Assembly (NCBI RefSeq): GCF_014199595.1
Contig: NZ_JACHNX010000019.1
Span: forward strand, 1 to 61,108
Source: Sphingomonas yabuuchiae
Lineage (GTDB): Bacteria; Pseudomonadota; Alphaproteobacteria; Sphingomonadales; Sphingomonadaceae
Direction of reading: 5' to 3'
DNA length: 61,108 nt
Below, one piece after another: positions 25,745-34,818 of the stretch. The translations under genes were made by a program, and so were the position numbers. Under the pieces are notes generated by a model that was not told where the DNA came from, searched no databases, and saw only the letters and a program-made list of their open reading frames with translations. Each line of letters opens with the position of its first letter. The first letter of the stretch is position 1.

Positions 25745-28415
25745 GCGAGACGACCCGGCCCTGCTGCGCGCGGACGGTGACGATACCGCCATTGTCCCCG
25801 GCACGGACTTCGCCGCCCAGCGCGTCGCCCTGCATGATCGCGATCCGGTCGAAGAGGTTCGTCGCGCGCAGGCGGAGCGTCAGTGCCTCGGTCGCGTCGA
25901 AACGCGCGCCCATATTCACCAGCGCAAAGCCGGGCAGCGCCAGACTGTTGGCATCGTCGGCATAGCGCCGTCCCATCGCCGACAGGTCGCCGCCCAGTGT
26001 GACGCCGGTGCCGGGCAGGGCGGCGTTGGCCGACAGGCTGGCCATGATGCGCGGCACCCGGCGGGGGATGCGGCCGCTCAGGTCCATGACCGTCACCGCA
26101 CCGTCGGTCAGGCTGGCGATGCGATAGGATTGCAGGCGCGGGTCCTGCCATGTCACCGTGGCACGCAGGGACAGGCCGGGCAGGGGAGCCGCCCCGGCCC
26201 CGACCTCCAGCCCGATGGTGCGTGCTGCCGCCTGATAGGCCCCGACCCGAACCGCGCCGGTCGCCGGATCGAGCGACAGGTCGGGCAGCGCGATGTCGGG
26301 AAAGCGACTGGCGAACAGCGTCGCGTCCAGGCCGGTGGTGCCGTGTCGCCAGATCAGCCCCAGCTCGGCCTGCTCGATGGTCAGCGCGCGGGGCTGGTCG
26401 CTGCCGCCGATGCGGAACACACCGGGGTCGGGCAGCCGCATTGCACGGGTGGCGCGGGCAAAGGCGCCCAGCCGGTCGCTCGCCCGCCAGTGCACGGCCA
26501 GCGTCGCTGCGGTGCGGGCGATACGCTTTGCCCGTGCGTCCGACAGCCCCGACCCGACCGCGATCCGGTCATCGGCCAGGGTCGTGGGATCGCCGCCGTC
26601 ACGCATCGCAGGACGCTCGACCGTCGCCGACAGCGCCGCCCGCTCATGCCGCAGCCCCCAGTCGAGCCGCCAGCGCGGGCCCAGCTGCCATTCGTCGGCG
26701 GCATAGAGCGCGATCATATGCTGGCGCCCCTGCACGGCCTCATAGGTCGAACCCGTGCTGAGCAGCCCCTCATCGGTCGCCCGTCTCAGCACCTGCCCGC
26801 TGCCATCCAGGGCGACCAGATCGAGCCGCCGTCCCTGATCGCGCGCCTCCAGCAGCGCACGGGCGACGGCCCGTCGAAAATCCCAGCGATAACCGACGGC
26901 ATAGAGCCCCAGCGTCAGGTCATGATGCCCCGCCGCCTCCAGCGCATGAGCATAGGACAGGTCGACGATTGCCTCGTTCAGCCGCGTATCCGCCGCCACC
27001 GGGTTCAGCACGATGACGCGGTCGTTGCCGGGCAGGGGCACAAAGGCGCTGCCGTCGCTCGCATGGCGTAATGCGATCTGCGTGGTGGCAGGGAAGGCGG
27101 CGGTCAGGCGCGGCAGCGCGTCGGCGATGGCCTGTGCCGCCGGGATGGCGCCACCCGACGAGGACAGCGCATAACGCTCGGTTCGCGAGGCACGGTAATG
27201 GGTGCGCAGGTTCAGCACGCCGCCCGCGACCGGCTGGGTCCAGGTTAGCGAGGGCGTCACCATGCGGTTGCGGTTGTTGCGTCCTAGCGGCCGGTCGCCC
27301 AGCGCCGCAAAGCGCAGCCGGGTCAGCTCCGGCCCCAGAAAACTGCCCCGCCGGGGATCAAAGCCAGGCAGCGGCGTGATCCGCCCGCCGTCATACCGCA
27401 TCGGAAAGGACGAGATGTTGAGCGTATCGTCGTCCAGTCTGTGCACGCCCAGCGACACGTGTCCGCCGCCACCCAGATCATGGTCCGCGCGCAGTCGAAA
27501 CTGCCCGCCGCCCAGCGTCGAGGCGATGCGTCGAACCGTCGGATCGCGCGCCACCGAGCCGCCCGCGATCACCCGCCAGCCGCCGCCGCCGACCGGCCCG
27601 GTCGCATAACCTTCCCAGCGGATCAGGCCGTAATCGGTCGTGGTGGCTCGCATTTCCCCGCCTGCCCGGTCGCGGGGTGCGCGGGTGCGCAGGTTCAGCA
27701 CGCCGCCCGGCGCGTTGCTGGCAAAGATCGCCGAGGGACCGCCGCGGACATAGTCGCTGCTTTCGATCATCAGGTCGGGGCGGACGAACTGGTCGATATC
27801 GGTCCAGGGCAGCGTGTCGTGCTGCACCGGCAGCCCGTCTTCCTGCACCGCGATCGCCTGATACCCGTCGAGCGGGATGCCGCGCACCCGGATGGTATTG
27901 GCCGCGACCCCGGCCGAGCTGTCCACCCAGAGCCCGGGCAGACCGGAGAGCAATTCCGCCAGACTTTGCGGCGCCCGTCGCGCCAGTTCGACGGCATCGA
28001 GGTGCGAGGCGGAATAGCTGCGCTCCAACTCGCCCTGCACGGTCATCCCGCGACGGCCGCTGACGATCACATCGGGGCCGGTCATCGGGTCTTCCGGCGG
28101 CGGCGCGGGGTGGGCGCGAAGGGGGATCGCGCGCGGCACCGGCCCCAGCGCGCGCACCACGATTCCGCCCGCGATCCGGCGGCAGGACAGACCGGCGGGC
28201 GCGCACCAGCGGGCGAGCGCGGTCGACAGGCGCATCCGCCCATTCAGCGCGGGCGAACGCCGTCCGGCCAGATCGCCAGGCCGCGCGACCAGTGCGTCGC
28301 CTGCCTGACGCGCCAGCCGGTCGAGCCCGGCACCCACCGACTGGGCCGGAAGATCGATGGAGAGCAGGGGGTCACCTTGCGCGGCGACCAGCGCCAGCGC
28401 GACGAACATCGTCAT
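25722..28415 (-). CDS. FecA-like TonB-dependent transducer with STN domain
   Basis: An 897-aa receptor. A short signal peptide ('MTMFVALALVAAQG') is followed by an STN/secretin-like signalling domain (about 18-85: 'SIDLPAQSVGAGLDRLARQAG', 'GRMRLSTALARWCAPAGLS'), a proline-rich linker, the plug ('VIVSGRRGMTVQGE', 'AELLSGLPGLWVDSSAGVAAN') and a barrel ending 'SLSADWRF'. STN-bearing receptors report substrate binding to a FecR protein, so this is the best partner for FecR/sigma at 20397-21912. ATG 28415 has AGAGGGG five bases upstream; an upstream GTG (28421) overlaps that ribosome site. The imported ligand is unknown; siderophores are usual for FecA types but sugars or peptides are not excluded. 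Confidence 0.9.
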   Translation of the reverse strand: MTMFVALALVAAQGDPLLSIDLPAQSVGAGLDRLARQAGDALVARPGDLAGRRSPALNGRMRLSTALARWCAPAGLSCRRIAGGIVVRALGPVPRAIPLRAHPAPPPEDPMTGPDVIVSGRRGMTVQGELERSYSASHLDAVELARRAPQSLAELLSGLPGLWVDSSAGVAANTIRVRGIPLDGYQAIAVQEDGLPVQHDTLPWTDIDQFVRPDLMIESSDYVRGGPSAIFASNAPGGVLNLRTRAPRDRAGGEMRATTTDYGLIRWEGYATGPVGGGGWRVIAGGSVARDPTVRRIASTLGGGQFRLRADHDLGGGGHVSLGVHRLDDDTLNISSFPMRYDGGRITPLPGFDPRRGSFLGPELTRLRFAALGDRPLGRNNRNRMVTPSLTWTQPVAGGVLNLRTHYRASRTERYALSSSGGAIPAAQAIADALPRLTAAFPATTQIALRHASDGSAFVPLPGNDRVIVLNPVAADTRLNEAIVDLSYAHALEAAGHHDLTLGLYAVGYRWDFRRAVARALLEARDQGRRLDLVALDGSGQVLRRATDEGLLSTGSTYEAVQGRQHMIALYAADEWQLGPRWRLDWGLRHERAALSATVERPAMRDGGDPTTLADDRIAVGSGLSDARAKRIARTAATLAVHWRASDRLGAFARATRAMRLPDPGVFRIGGSDQPRALTIEQAELGLIWRHGTTGLDATLFASRFPDIALPDLSLDPATGAVRVGAYQAAARTIGLEVGAGAAPLPGLSLRATVTWQDPRLQSYRIASLTDGAVTVMDLSGRIPRRVPRIMASLSANAALPGTGVTLGGDLSAMGRRYADDANSLALPGFALVNMGARFDATEALTLRLRATNLFDRIAIMQGDALGGEVRAGDNGGIVTVRAQQGRVVSLSADWRF

Positions 28416-28536
28416 GGCCACCCCTCTGGCGGACCGGAATTCATTCGTCTCCTGCCGTTCCCGTCGCTACCAAATCATATGCATGCCGTCGGGCGGATAG
28501 GCGGTAATTGTGTAGCGCGCATGTCACTGGCAGAAG

Positions 28537-28554
28537 TGGTTTCAAATGATACTA
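28537..28554. promoter_or_regulatory. Weak inverted repeat before 5-oxoprolinase operon
   Basis: TGGTTTCA and TGATACTA flank a two-base centre, pairing at six of eight positions, 22 bases before the chosen start codon. The TGGT...ACTA form recalls GntR-type operators. It lies in the divergent region shared with the FecA-like gene, which contains no other recognised signal. Confidence 0.25.
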
Positions 28555-28575
28555 AATGCGTCGACGGAGAATGGC

Positions 28576-31500
28576 ATGCAGGGTGCGATGACGCAGTGGC
28601 AGTTCTGGATCGATCGTGGGGGCACCTTCACCGACGTGGTGGCACGTCGCCCCGATGGTGGCGTGATTACGACCAAGCTGCTGTCCGAAGACCCGGATCG
28701 CCGCTATGACGCCGCCGAGGCGGCGATCCGGCAGCTGACCGGGGTCGGCGACGGACCGCTGCCGCCCTGCGGCGTCCGTATCGGCACGACCATCGCGACC
28801 AATGCCCTGCTGGAGCGCGAAGGCGAGCCGGTGCTGCTGGCGATCACGCGCGGCTTCGGCGATGCACTGGCGATCGGTTATCAGGACCGGCCCGACATTT
28901 TCGCGCGCGACATCCGCCGCGCGCCGCCGTTGTTCGCCGAGGTCGTCGAGATCGATGAGCGTGTCACCGAGGACGGCCAGGTCCTGACCCCGCTGGACCG
29001 CGACGCGGCGGCGGCTTCGTTTGCGCAGGCCTATGCGCGCGGGCTGCGGTCGATCGCCATCGTGCTGATGCATGGCTGGAAGCATCAGGCGCATGAAGTC
29101 GCGCTGGCCGAACTGGCCGAGGCGGCGGGCTTCACCCAGATTTCGGTCAGCCATCGCACCGCGCCGCTGATCCGGCTGGTCGCGCGCGGCGATACGACGC
29201 TGGCCGATGCATATCTCTCGCCGGTTCTGGGCCGTTATGTGCGGGGGCTGGAAGCGGGGCTGGGCGAGGCGGCGGCGGGCGGTCTGCTGTTCATGCAGTC
29301 GAGCGGCGGGCTGGTCGCAGGCGAGCATTTCCATGGCAAAGATGCGCTGCTGTCGGGCCCGGCGGGCGGCATCGTCGGCATGGCGCGTACCGCAAGCGGG
29401 GCGGGTTTCGACCGGGTGATCGGCTTCGACATGGGCGGCACCTCGACCGACGTGTCACTGTTCGCGGGCAGTTACGACCGGCGCTCCGATGCCGTGCTGG
29501 CGGGGGTGCGCGTGGCGGTGCCGATGATGCGGATCGACACGGTCGCGGCGGGCGGCGGGTCGATCTGTCATTTCGACGGCGGGCGATTGCTGGTCGGTCC
29601 GGCCTCGGCGGGGGCGGAGCCGGGACCGGCCTGTTACCGGCGCGGCGGGCCGTTGACCGTCACCGACTGCAACATGATCCTGGGCAAGATCCAGCCGAGG
29701 CATTTCCCCGCGCTGTTCGGCCCCGACCGCAACCTGCCGCCCGACCGCGCCGCCGCCGAGCGCGCGCTGGCCGCATTGCTCGATCAGGTCGAGGCAACGA
29801 CCGGCGAACGGCTTGACCCGATGGCGGCGGCCGAGGGGCTGGTCGCGATCGCGGTGGCCAGCATGGCGCGGGCGATCCGCGCCGTCTCGGTCGCGCGGGG
29901 CGAGGACCCGGCCTCTTATGCGCTGGCCTGTTTCGGCGGGGCGGGTGGGCAGCATGCCTGTCTGGTCGCCGATGCGCTGGGCATGGCGCAGGTGCTGATC
30001 CATCCGCTGGCGGGCGTGTTGTCGGCGGTCGGCATCGGGCTGGCCGATCGCAGCGTGGTGCGTGAGGCGACGGTCGGCCTGCCGCTGGGCGACGATGCGC
30101 TGGACGCGGCGCTGGCCGATCTCCGCGCCGCCGCCATTGCGGGGCTGGCCGAGCAGGGTGTCGATCCGGCGTCGGTGCGGCTGAACGTGCTGGCGCAGCT
30201 TCGCTATGCGCGGAACGACCAGACGATCGGTGTCGCCTGGGACAGTCCGGAAGCCATGGCCGCCTCCTTTGCCGAGGCGCATCGCCAGCGTTTCGGCTTT
30301 GTCGGCGAGGATGCGCTGATCGTCGAGCAGCTGCGGGTCGAGGCGATTGCGGGCGGCGAGGCGCAGGATCTGCCCGTACCCGCGCTGGCCGAACGGACCG
30401 CCGATCCGGTCGATCGCGTCACCATGTATCTGGCCGGGGCGTCTCATGACGTGCCGGTCCACGCCCGCGAGGGGCTGGCAGCCGGTGGGGTGCTGGCGGG
30501 CCCGGTGCTGATCATCGATCCGGTGTCGACCGTGGTGGTCGAGCCCGGCTGGCAGGCGCGGGTGCTGGCCGAGGGCACGCTGCTGCTGGAACGCGTCGCG
30601 GCCCGGCGCGCGCAGGCGGCGGAGGAAAGCGTCGATCCGGTCCGGCTGGAAATCTTTGCCGGTCTATTCATGGGTATCGCCGAGGAAATGGGCGCGGCGC
30701 TTCAGCGGAGCGCGGCCTCGGTCAACATCCGCGAGCGGCTGGATTTCTCCTGCGCGATCTTCGATGCGGAGGGCGGGCTGGTCGCCAATGCGCCGCATAT
30801 CCCCGTCCATCTGGGATCGATGGGGGAGAGCATCCGCACCGTCATCCAGGCGCGTGGGGGCATGATGCGCGAGGGGCAGGTCTATGCGCTGAACGACCCC
30901 TATCGCGGCGGCACGCACCTGCCCGATATCACCGTCGTCATGCCGGTCTTTGCGGGCGGCGATGCGCCCGCCTTCTTCGTCGCGGCACGCGGCCATCATG
31001 CCGATGTCGGCGGCACGACGCCCGGATCGATGCCGCCGGACAGCCGGACGCTGGCGGAGGAGGGTGTGGTCTTCGACGATGTGCTGATCGTCGAGGATGG
31101 CGCGATGCGCGAACAGGCGATCCGCGACCTGCTGGCCAGCGGGCCCTACCCGGCGCGCAATATCGACCAGAATATCGCCGATCTCGCCGCGCAGGTCGCG
31201 GCCTGCGCGCGCGGGGCGGACGGGCTTCGCCAACTGGCCGCGCAACAGGGGCAGGGCGTCGTCACCCGCTATATGGGCTATGTTCAGGCCCATGCCGAGG
31301 CGATGGCGCGGCGGATGATCGCGAGGCTGTCGAACGGCAGCTTCCGCTACGAACTGGACGACGGCGCGGTCGTCGCGGTCCGCGTCACGATCGATGCCGA
31401 ACAGGGGCGCGCGACGATCGACTTCACCGGCACCAGCGAGCAGCGGCCGACCAACTTCAACGCGCCTTTGGCGGTGACGCGCGCCGCCGTCCTCTATGTC

Positions 31501-32163
31501 CTGCGCCTGCTGGTCGACGAGGCGGTGCCGCTGAACGAAGGGTTCCTGCGTCCCGTCACGCTGATCGTGCCGGAGGGGTCGATGCTCAACCCGCGCTTCC
31601 CCGCCGCCGTGGTGGCGGGCAATGTCGAGGTCAGCCAGGTGGTGACCGACACGCTGCTGGGTGCGCTGGGAGCGATGGCGGGTAGCCAGGGCACCATGAA
31701 CAACCTGACCTTCGGCGACGACAGCTATCAATATTACGAGACGATCGCGGGTGGCGCGGGCGCGGGGCCGGGGCATGACGGGGCCGATGCCATCCAGACG
31801 CACATGACCAACAGCCGCCTGACCGACCCGGAGGTGCTGGAAGCGCGCTATCCGGTGCTGCTCGAACAATTCGCCATCCGGCGCGGGTCGGGTGGCGCGG
31901 GCGAATGGCAGGGCGGCGACGGCACTGTCCGCCGCCTGCGCTTCCGCCACCCCCTGCGCGCCGCGATCCTCAGCAACCGGCGCGTCGTCCCGCCCTTCGG
32001 CCTGAACGGCGGCGGGGCGGGGCAGTTGGGCCGCAATCGTGTCGAGCGCGCCGACGGAAGCGTGCAGGATCTCGCCTCGACCGCCGGGATCGACATGGGC
32101 GAGGGGGATGTGCTGGTCATCGAGACGCCGGGTGGCGGCGGCTTTGGGCGGGGGGTGCGCTGA
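28576..32163 (+). CDS. 5-oxoprolinase / hydantoinase, HyuA-HyuB fusion
   Basis: A 1195-aa ATP-dependent amidohydrolase of the OPLAH type. The N-terminal HyuA half starts with the actin-like ATPase motif '[12 protein letters not shown]' and contains '[13 protein letters not shown]' and '[14 protein letters not shown]'. The HyuB half begins near residue 690 ('[20 protein letters not shown]') with '[14 protein letters not shown]' and '[17 protein letters not shown]'. It would open 5-oxoproline (pyroglutamate) to glutamate; hydantoin substrates are the alternative. The length is as expected for the fused form. ATG 28576 has GGAGA at proper distance; 28588 is an alternative start. The stop overlaps the next gene by one base. 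The following DUF969/DUF979/DUF2891 genes favour 5-oxoproline. Confidence 0.92.
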   Translation: MQGAMTQWQFWIDRGGTFTDVVARRPDGGVITTKLLSEDPDRRYDAAEAAIRQLTGVGDGPLPPCGVRIGTTIATNALLEREGEPVLLAITRGFGDALAIGYQDRPDIFARDIRRAPPLFAEVVEIDERVTEDGQVLTPLDRDAAAASFAQAYARGLRSIAIVLMHGWKHQAHEVALAELAEAAGFTQISVSHRTAPLIRLVARGDTTLADAYLSPVLGRYVRGLEAGLGEAAAGGLLFMQSSGGLVAGEHFHGKDALLSGPAGGIVGMARTASGAGFDRVIGFDMGGTSTDVSLFAGSYDRRSDAVLAGVRVAVPMMRIDTVAAGGGSICHFDGGRLLVGPASAGAEPGPACYRRGGPLTVTDCNMILGKIQPRHFPALFGPDRNLPPDRAAAERALAALLDQVEATTGERLDPMAAAEGLVAIAVASMARAIRAVSVARGEDPASYALACFGGAGGQHACLVADALGMAQVLIHPLAGVLSAVGIGLADRSVVREATVGLPLGDDALDAALADLRAAAIAGLAEQGVDPASVRLNVLAQLRYARNDQTIGVAWDSPEAMAASFAEAHRQRFGFVGEDALIVEQLRVEAIAGGEAQDLPVPALAERTADPVDRVTMYLAGASHDVPVHAREGLAAGGVLAGPVLIIDPVSTVVVEPGWQARVLAEGTLLLERVAARRAQAAEESVDPVRLEIFAGLFMGIAEEMGAALQRSAASVNIRERLDFSCAIFDAEGGLVANAPHIPVHLGSMGESIRTVIQARGGMMREGQVYALNDPYRGGTHLPDITVVMPVFAGGDAPAFFVAARGHHADVGGTTPGSMPPDSRTLAEEGVVFDDVLIVEDGAMREQAIRDLLASGPYPARNIDQNIADLAAQVAACARGADGLRQLAAQQGQGVVTRYMGYVQAHAEAMARRMIARLSNGSFRYELDDGAVVAVRVTIDAEQGRATIDFTGTSEQRPTNFNAPLAVTRAAVLYVLRLLVDEAVPLNEGFLRPVTLIVPEGSMLNPRFPAAVVAGNVEVSQVVTDTLLGALGAMAGSQGTMNNLTFGDDSYQYYETIAGGAGAGPGHDGADAIQTHMTNSRLTDPEVLEARYPVLLEQFAIRRGSGGAGEWQGGDGTVRRLRFRHPLRAAILSNRRVVPPFGLNGGGAGQLGRNRVERADGSVQDLASTAGIDMGEGDVLVIETPGGGGFGRGVR

Positions 32164-32825
32164 TGTGGGTGCTGGCCGGGATCGTCGTCATTGCGGGCGG
32201 CTTCCTGCTCCGCTTCAATCCGCTGCTGGTCATCATCGTCTCGGCGTTCGTCACCGGCTTTGCGGCGGGGCTGGACCCCGTGCGGATCGTCGCGACCTTC
32301 GGCCATGCCTTTAACGAGACGCGTTATGTGACCGCGATCTATATGGTCCTGCCCGTGATCGGCCTGTTGGAGCGGCGGGGGCTTCAGGCGCGGGCACGGG
32401 CCTTGGTTGCGGGCCTGCGCGGCGCGACGGCGGGGCGGCTGCTGACCGGTTATCTGCTGTTCCGGCAGGTCACGGCGGCGCTGGGCCTGACCTCGGTCGC
32501 CGGACCTGCCCAGACCGTCCGCCCGCTGGTCGCCCCCATGGCGGAGGCCGCCGCAGAGCGTCAGGGCGGGGCGGCGGATGACGCGGAACGGGTCAAGGCG
32601 ATGGCGGCGGCGACTGACACGGTCGGGCTGTTCTTCGGCGAGGACATCTTCCTGGCGGTCGGATCGATCCTGCTGATGAAGGGTGTGCTGGAGGGCTATG
32701 GCATCCTGCTGGAGCCGTTCCAGCTGTCCATCTGGGCGATCCCAACGGCAATCGCGGCCTTTGTCATCCACGGGACGCGATTGTGGTGGCTCGACCGGCG
32801 CCTGTCGCGGGGCGGCGCGCGATGA
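32163..32825 (+). CDS. DUF969 membrane protein, putative 5-oxoproline transporter subunit
   Basis: A 220-aa polytopic membrane protein starting with two hydrophobic segments ('VLAGIVVIAGGFLLRF', 'LLVIIVSAFVTGFAAGL'). Further conserved text includes 'TYVTAIYMVLPVIGLLERRG'-like 'RYVTAIYMVLPVIGLLE' and 'DTVGLFFGEDIFLAVGSILL'. This is the DUF969 family, nearly always paired with DUF979. The pair is found next to pyroglutamyl peptidase or 5-oxoprolinase genes and is thought to be a transporter. Here its ATG shares one base with the 5-oxoprolinase stop and its stop overlaps the DUF979 start by four bases. Confidence 0.88.
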   Translation: MWVLAGIVVIAGGFLLRFNPLLVIIVSAFVTGFAAGLDPVRIVATFGHAFNETRYVTAIYMVLPVIGLLERRGLQARARALVAGLRGATAGRLLTGYLLFRQVTAALGLTSVAGPAQTVRPLVAPMAEAAAERQGGAADDAERVKAMAAATDTVGLFFGEDIFLAVGSILLMKGVLEGYGILLEPFQLSIWAIPTAIAAFVIHGTRLWWLDRRLSRGGAR

Positions 32826-33727
32826 TCGGGCTGAACCTGGTCTATGCGGTGGCGGGGATCGTCTTTGCGGTCTTCGCGCTTCTGTCGGCGCGGGATCGGC
32901 GCTTCGCCAATGCCGCCTTTTACGCGCTGATCACCCTGTCGTTCCTGTTCGGCAACAGGCTGGGCGATGTCGCCAATGGTGTGCTCGTGCTGGCGCTGGT
33001 CGGCATTGCGGCATCGGGGCGGATGCGGCGCGCCGAAACGGTGGAACCTGCCGGGGATCGCCATGGCGCAAAGGTGTTCGTGCCCGCGCTCATAATTCCG
33101 GCGGTTGCGCTGCTCGGGACGCTGGCGTTCAAGCATGTGCCTATGCTCGTCGATCCCAAACAGGCGACGCTGGTCGCGCTGACATTGGGTACCGTGATCG
33201 CTTTGGTTCTATGCGGAGTGCTGCTGCGCGCACGGCCCGCTGAGCCGTTCGGTGCCGGACGTGGCCTGATCGACGATATCGGCTGGGTCGCGGTGATGCC
33301 GCAAATGTTGGCCAGCCTGGGCGCGGTCTTCGCGCTGGCCGGGGTAGGGGGCGTTGTCGGTACGCTGATCGGTGCAGTGATCCCGGCGGGCAGCGTGATC
33401 GGCGCGGTGCTGGCCTATGCGCTGGGCATGGCGTTGTTCACCATCGTCATGGGCAATGCCTTTGCCGCCTTTCCGGTGATGGCGGCGGCGGTCGGCGTGC
33501 CGATCCTGATCCGACAGATGGGCGCGGACCCCGCGATCGTCGCGGCGGTGGGCATGCTGGCGGGCTTTTGCGGGACGTTGATGACGCCGATGGCGGCGAA
33601 CTTCAACCTGCTGCCCGCCGCGCTGCTGGGGCTGAAGGACAAATATGCCGTCATCCGCGCACAGGTGCCGACCGCGCTGCCGCTGCTCGTCTTCAACATC
33701 CTTCTTCTTTACGGAATGATCGCATGA
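32822..33727 (+). CDS. DUF979 membrane protein, partner of DUF969
   Basis: A 301-aa membrane protein with roughly nine hydrophobic segments. It includes the family stretch 'FLFGNRLGDVANGVLVLALV', a mid segment 'FGAGRGLIDDIGWVAVMPQM', and 'GNAFAAFPVMAAAVGVPILI'. With DUF969 it probably forms the inner-membrane uptake route for 5-oxoproline or short pyroglutamyl peptides. It overlaps both neighbours by four bases (ATGA), so stoichiometric synthesis is likely. The transport role is inferred from gene neighbourhood in the family, not shown by the sequence. Confidence 0.88.
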   Translation: MIGLNLVYAVAGIVFAVFALLSARDRRFANAAFYALITLSFLFGNRLGDVANGVLVLALVGIAASGRMRRAETVEPAGDRHGAKVFVPALIIPAVALLGTLAFKHVPMLVDPKQATLVALTLGTVIALVLCGVLLRARPAEPFGAGRGLIDDIGWVAVMPQMLASLGAVFALAGVGGVVGTLIGAVIPAGSVIGAVLAYALGMALFTIVMGNAFAAFPVMAAAVGVPILIRQMGADPAIVAAVGMLAGFCGTLMTPMAANFNLLPAALLGLKDKYAVIRAQVPTALPLLVFNILLLYGMIA

Positions 33728-34719
33728 CCCGGTTGGACCGATCCGTCGCCGAACGCTTTGCCGCCATGACGCTGGGCCATGTCGGGCGCGAATATCCCAA
33801 TGTTCTGATGCATGTGCTCAACGGGCCGGAGGATGCGCGCACCCCGGCCGAGTTGCACCCGATCTTCTATGGCAGTTTCGACTGGCATAGCTGCGTCCAT
33901 GGCTGGTGGCAGTTGTTGCGGCTGATCCGCCACTATCCCGATCTGGACGCCGCCCCCGCCATCCGCGCGCGCGCCGACGCGATGTTCGTCGCCGACAAGG
34001 TCGCGGGCGAACTAGCCTATCTGGAGCGACCCGGTGCGGCGGGGTTCGAGCGACCCTATGGCTGGGCGTGGATGCTGGCGCTGCATGACGAGGCGAGCCG
34101 TCACGATGCGGGCTGGGCCGAGGTGCTGGAGCCGCTCGCGCTGGTCTTCGCCCGCCGTTTCGCCGACTTCCTGCCGCGCCTGACCTATCCGTTGCGGGTC
34201 GGCACCCATTTCAACAGCGGCTTCGCCCTGACGCTGGCATGGGACTGGGCAGAGCGGCGCGACCCGGGCTTGCGCGAACGGATCGCGGTGGCGGCGCAGG
34301 GCTGGTTCGGGCAGGATCGCGCCTGTCAGGCCTGGGAGCCCGGCGGCGACGAGTTCCTGTCGCCCGCCTTATGCGAGGCGTTGTTGATGAGCCGGGTGCT
34401 CGACAAGGCCTCTTTCCGGACATGGTTCGACGCCTTCCTGCCGCATGTCGGGGCGGGCGAGCCCGCAACCTTGTTCACCCCCGCCATCGTGTCCGACCGG
34501 ACCGACGGCAAGATCGCGCATCTCGACGGGCTGAACCTGACCCGTGCGTGGTGCTGGCGGGTGATCGCCGCGAAGCTGGGCCCGGCGCACCCGGTGGCGG
34601 CCCGTGCGGAGGCCACGGCGGAGGCGCATCTGGCGGCCAGCCTGCCGCATCTGGGCAACGATTATATGGGCGAACACTGGCTCGCCACCTTCGCCCTGCT
34701 GGCGCTGGAAGCGGGGTGA
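33724..34719 (+). CDS. DUF2891 family protein
   Basis: A 331-aa soluble protein without a signal peptide, of the DUF2891 family. Conserved blocks are 'HPIFYGSFDWHSCVHGWWQL', 'FERPYGWAWMLAL', 'YPLRVGTHFNSGFAL', 'WEPGGDEFLSPAL' and 'NYMGEHWLATF'-like 'DYMGEHWLATFALLAL'. The mostly helical sequence with repeated Trp/His-rich turns suggests an alpha-barrel fold as in some sugar-processing enzymes. The function is unknown to me. It is regularly found with DUF969/DUF979, and here it starts inside the DUF979 stop codon. It closes the operon. Confidence 0.85.
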   Translation: MTRLDRSVAERFAAMTLGHVGREYPNVLMHVLNGPEDARTPAELHPIFYGSFDWHSCVHGWWQLLRLIRHYPDLDAAPAIRARADAMFVADKVAGELAYLERPGAAGFERPYGWAWMLALHDEASRHDAGWAEVLEPLALVFARRFADFLPRLTYPLRVGTHFNSGFALTLAWDWAERRDPGLRERIAVAAQGWFGQDRACQAWEPGGDEFLSPALCEALLMSRVLDKASFRTWFDAFLPHVGAGEPATLFTPAIVSDRTDGKIAHLDGLNLTRAWCWRVIAAKLGPAHPVAARAEATAEAHLAASLPHLGNDYMGEHWLATFALLALEAG

Positions 34720-34787
34720 TCGGGACCTTCCAACTTCTGTAAGGCGTAGGACAGCCGAATAATCTTAATTTAAGCAATCGTTCCTAT

Positions 34788-34810
34788 CCCTCCTTTTCAT
34801 ACAAGGAGGG
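34788..34810 (+). promoter_or_regulatory. Hairpin enclosing the ribosome binding site of the TBDR gene
   Basis: CCCTCCTT (34788-34795), a seven-base loop, then AAGGAGGG (34803-34810): a perfect 8-bp stem, and ATCCC/GGGAT extends it. The right arm is the Shine-Dalgarno, nine bases before ATG 34819. Folding would hide the ribosome site and restrain translation. It could also be read as a partial terminator of the upstream operon, but no T tract follows. Confidence 0.55.
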
Positions 34811-34818
34811 GATCAAGA

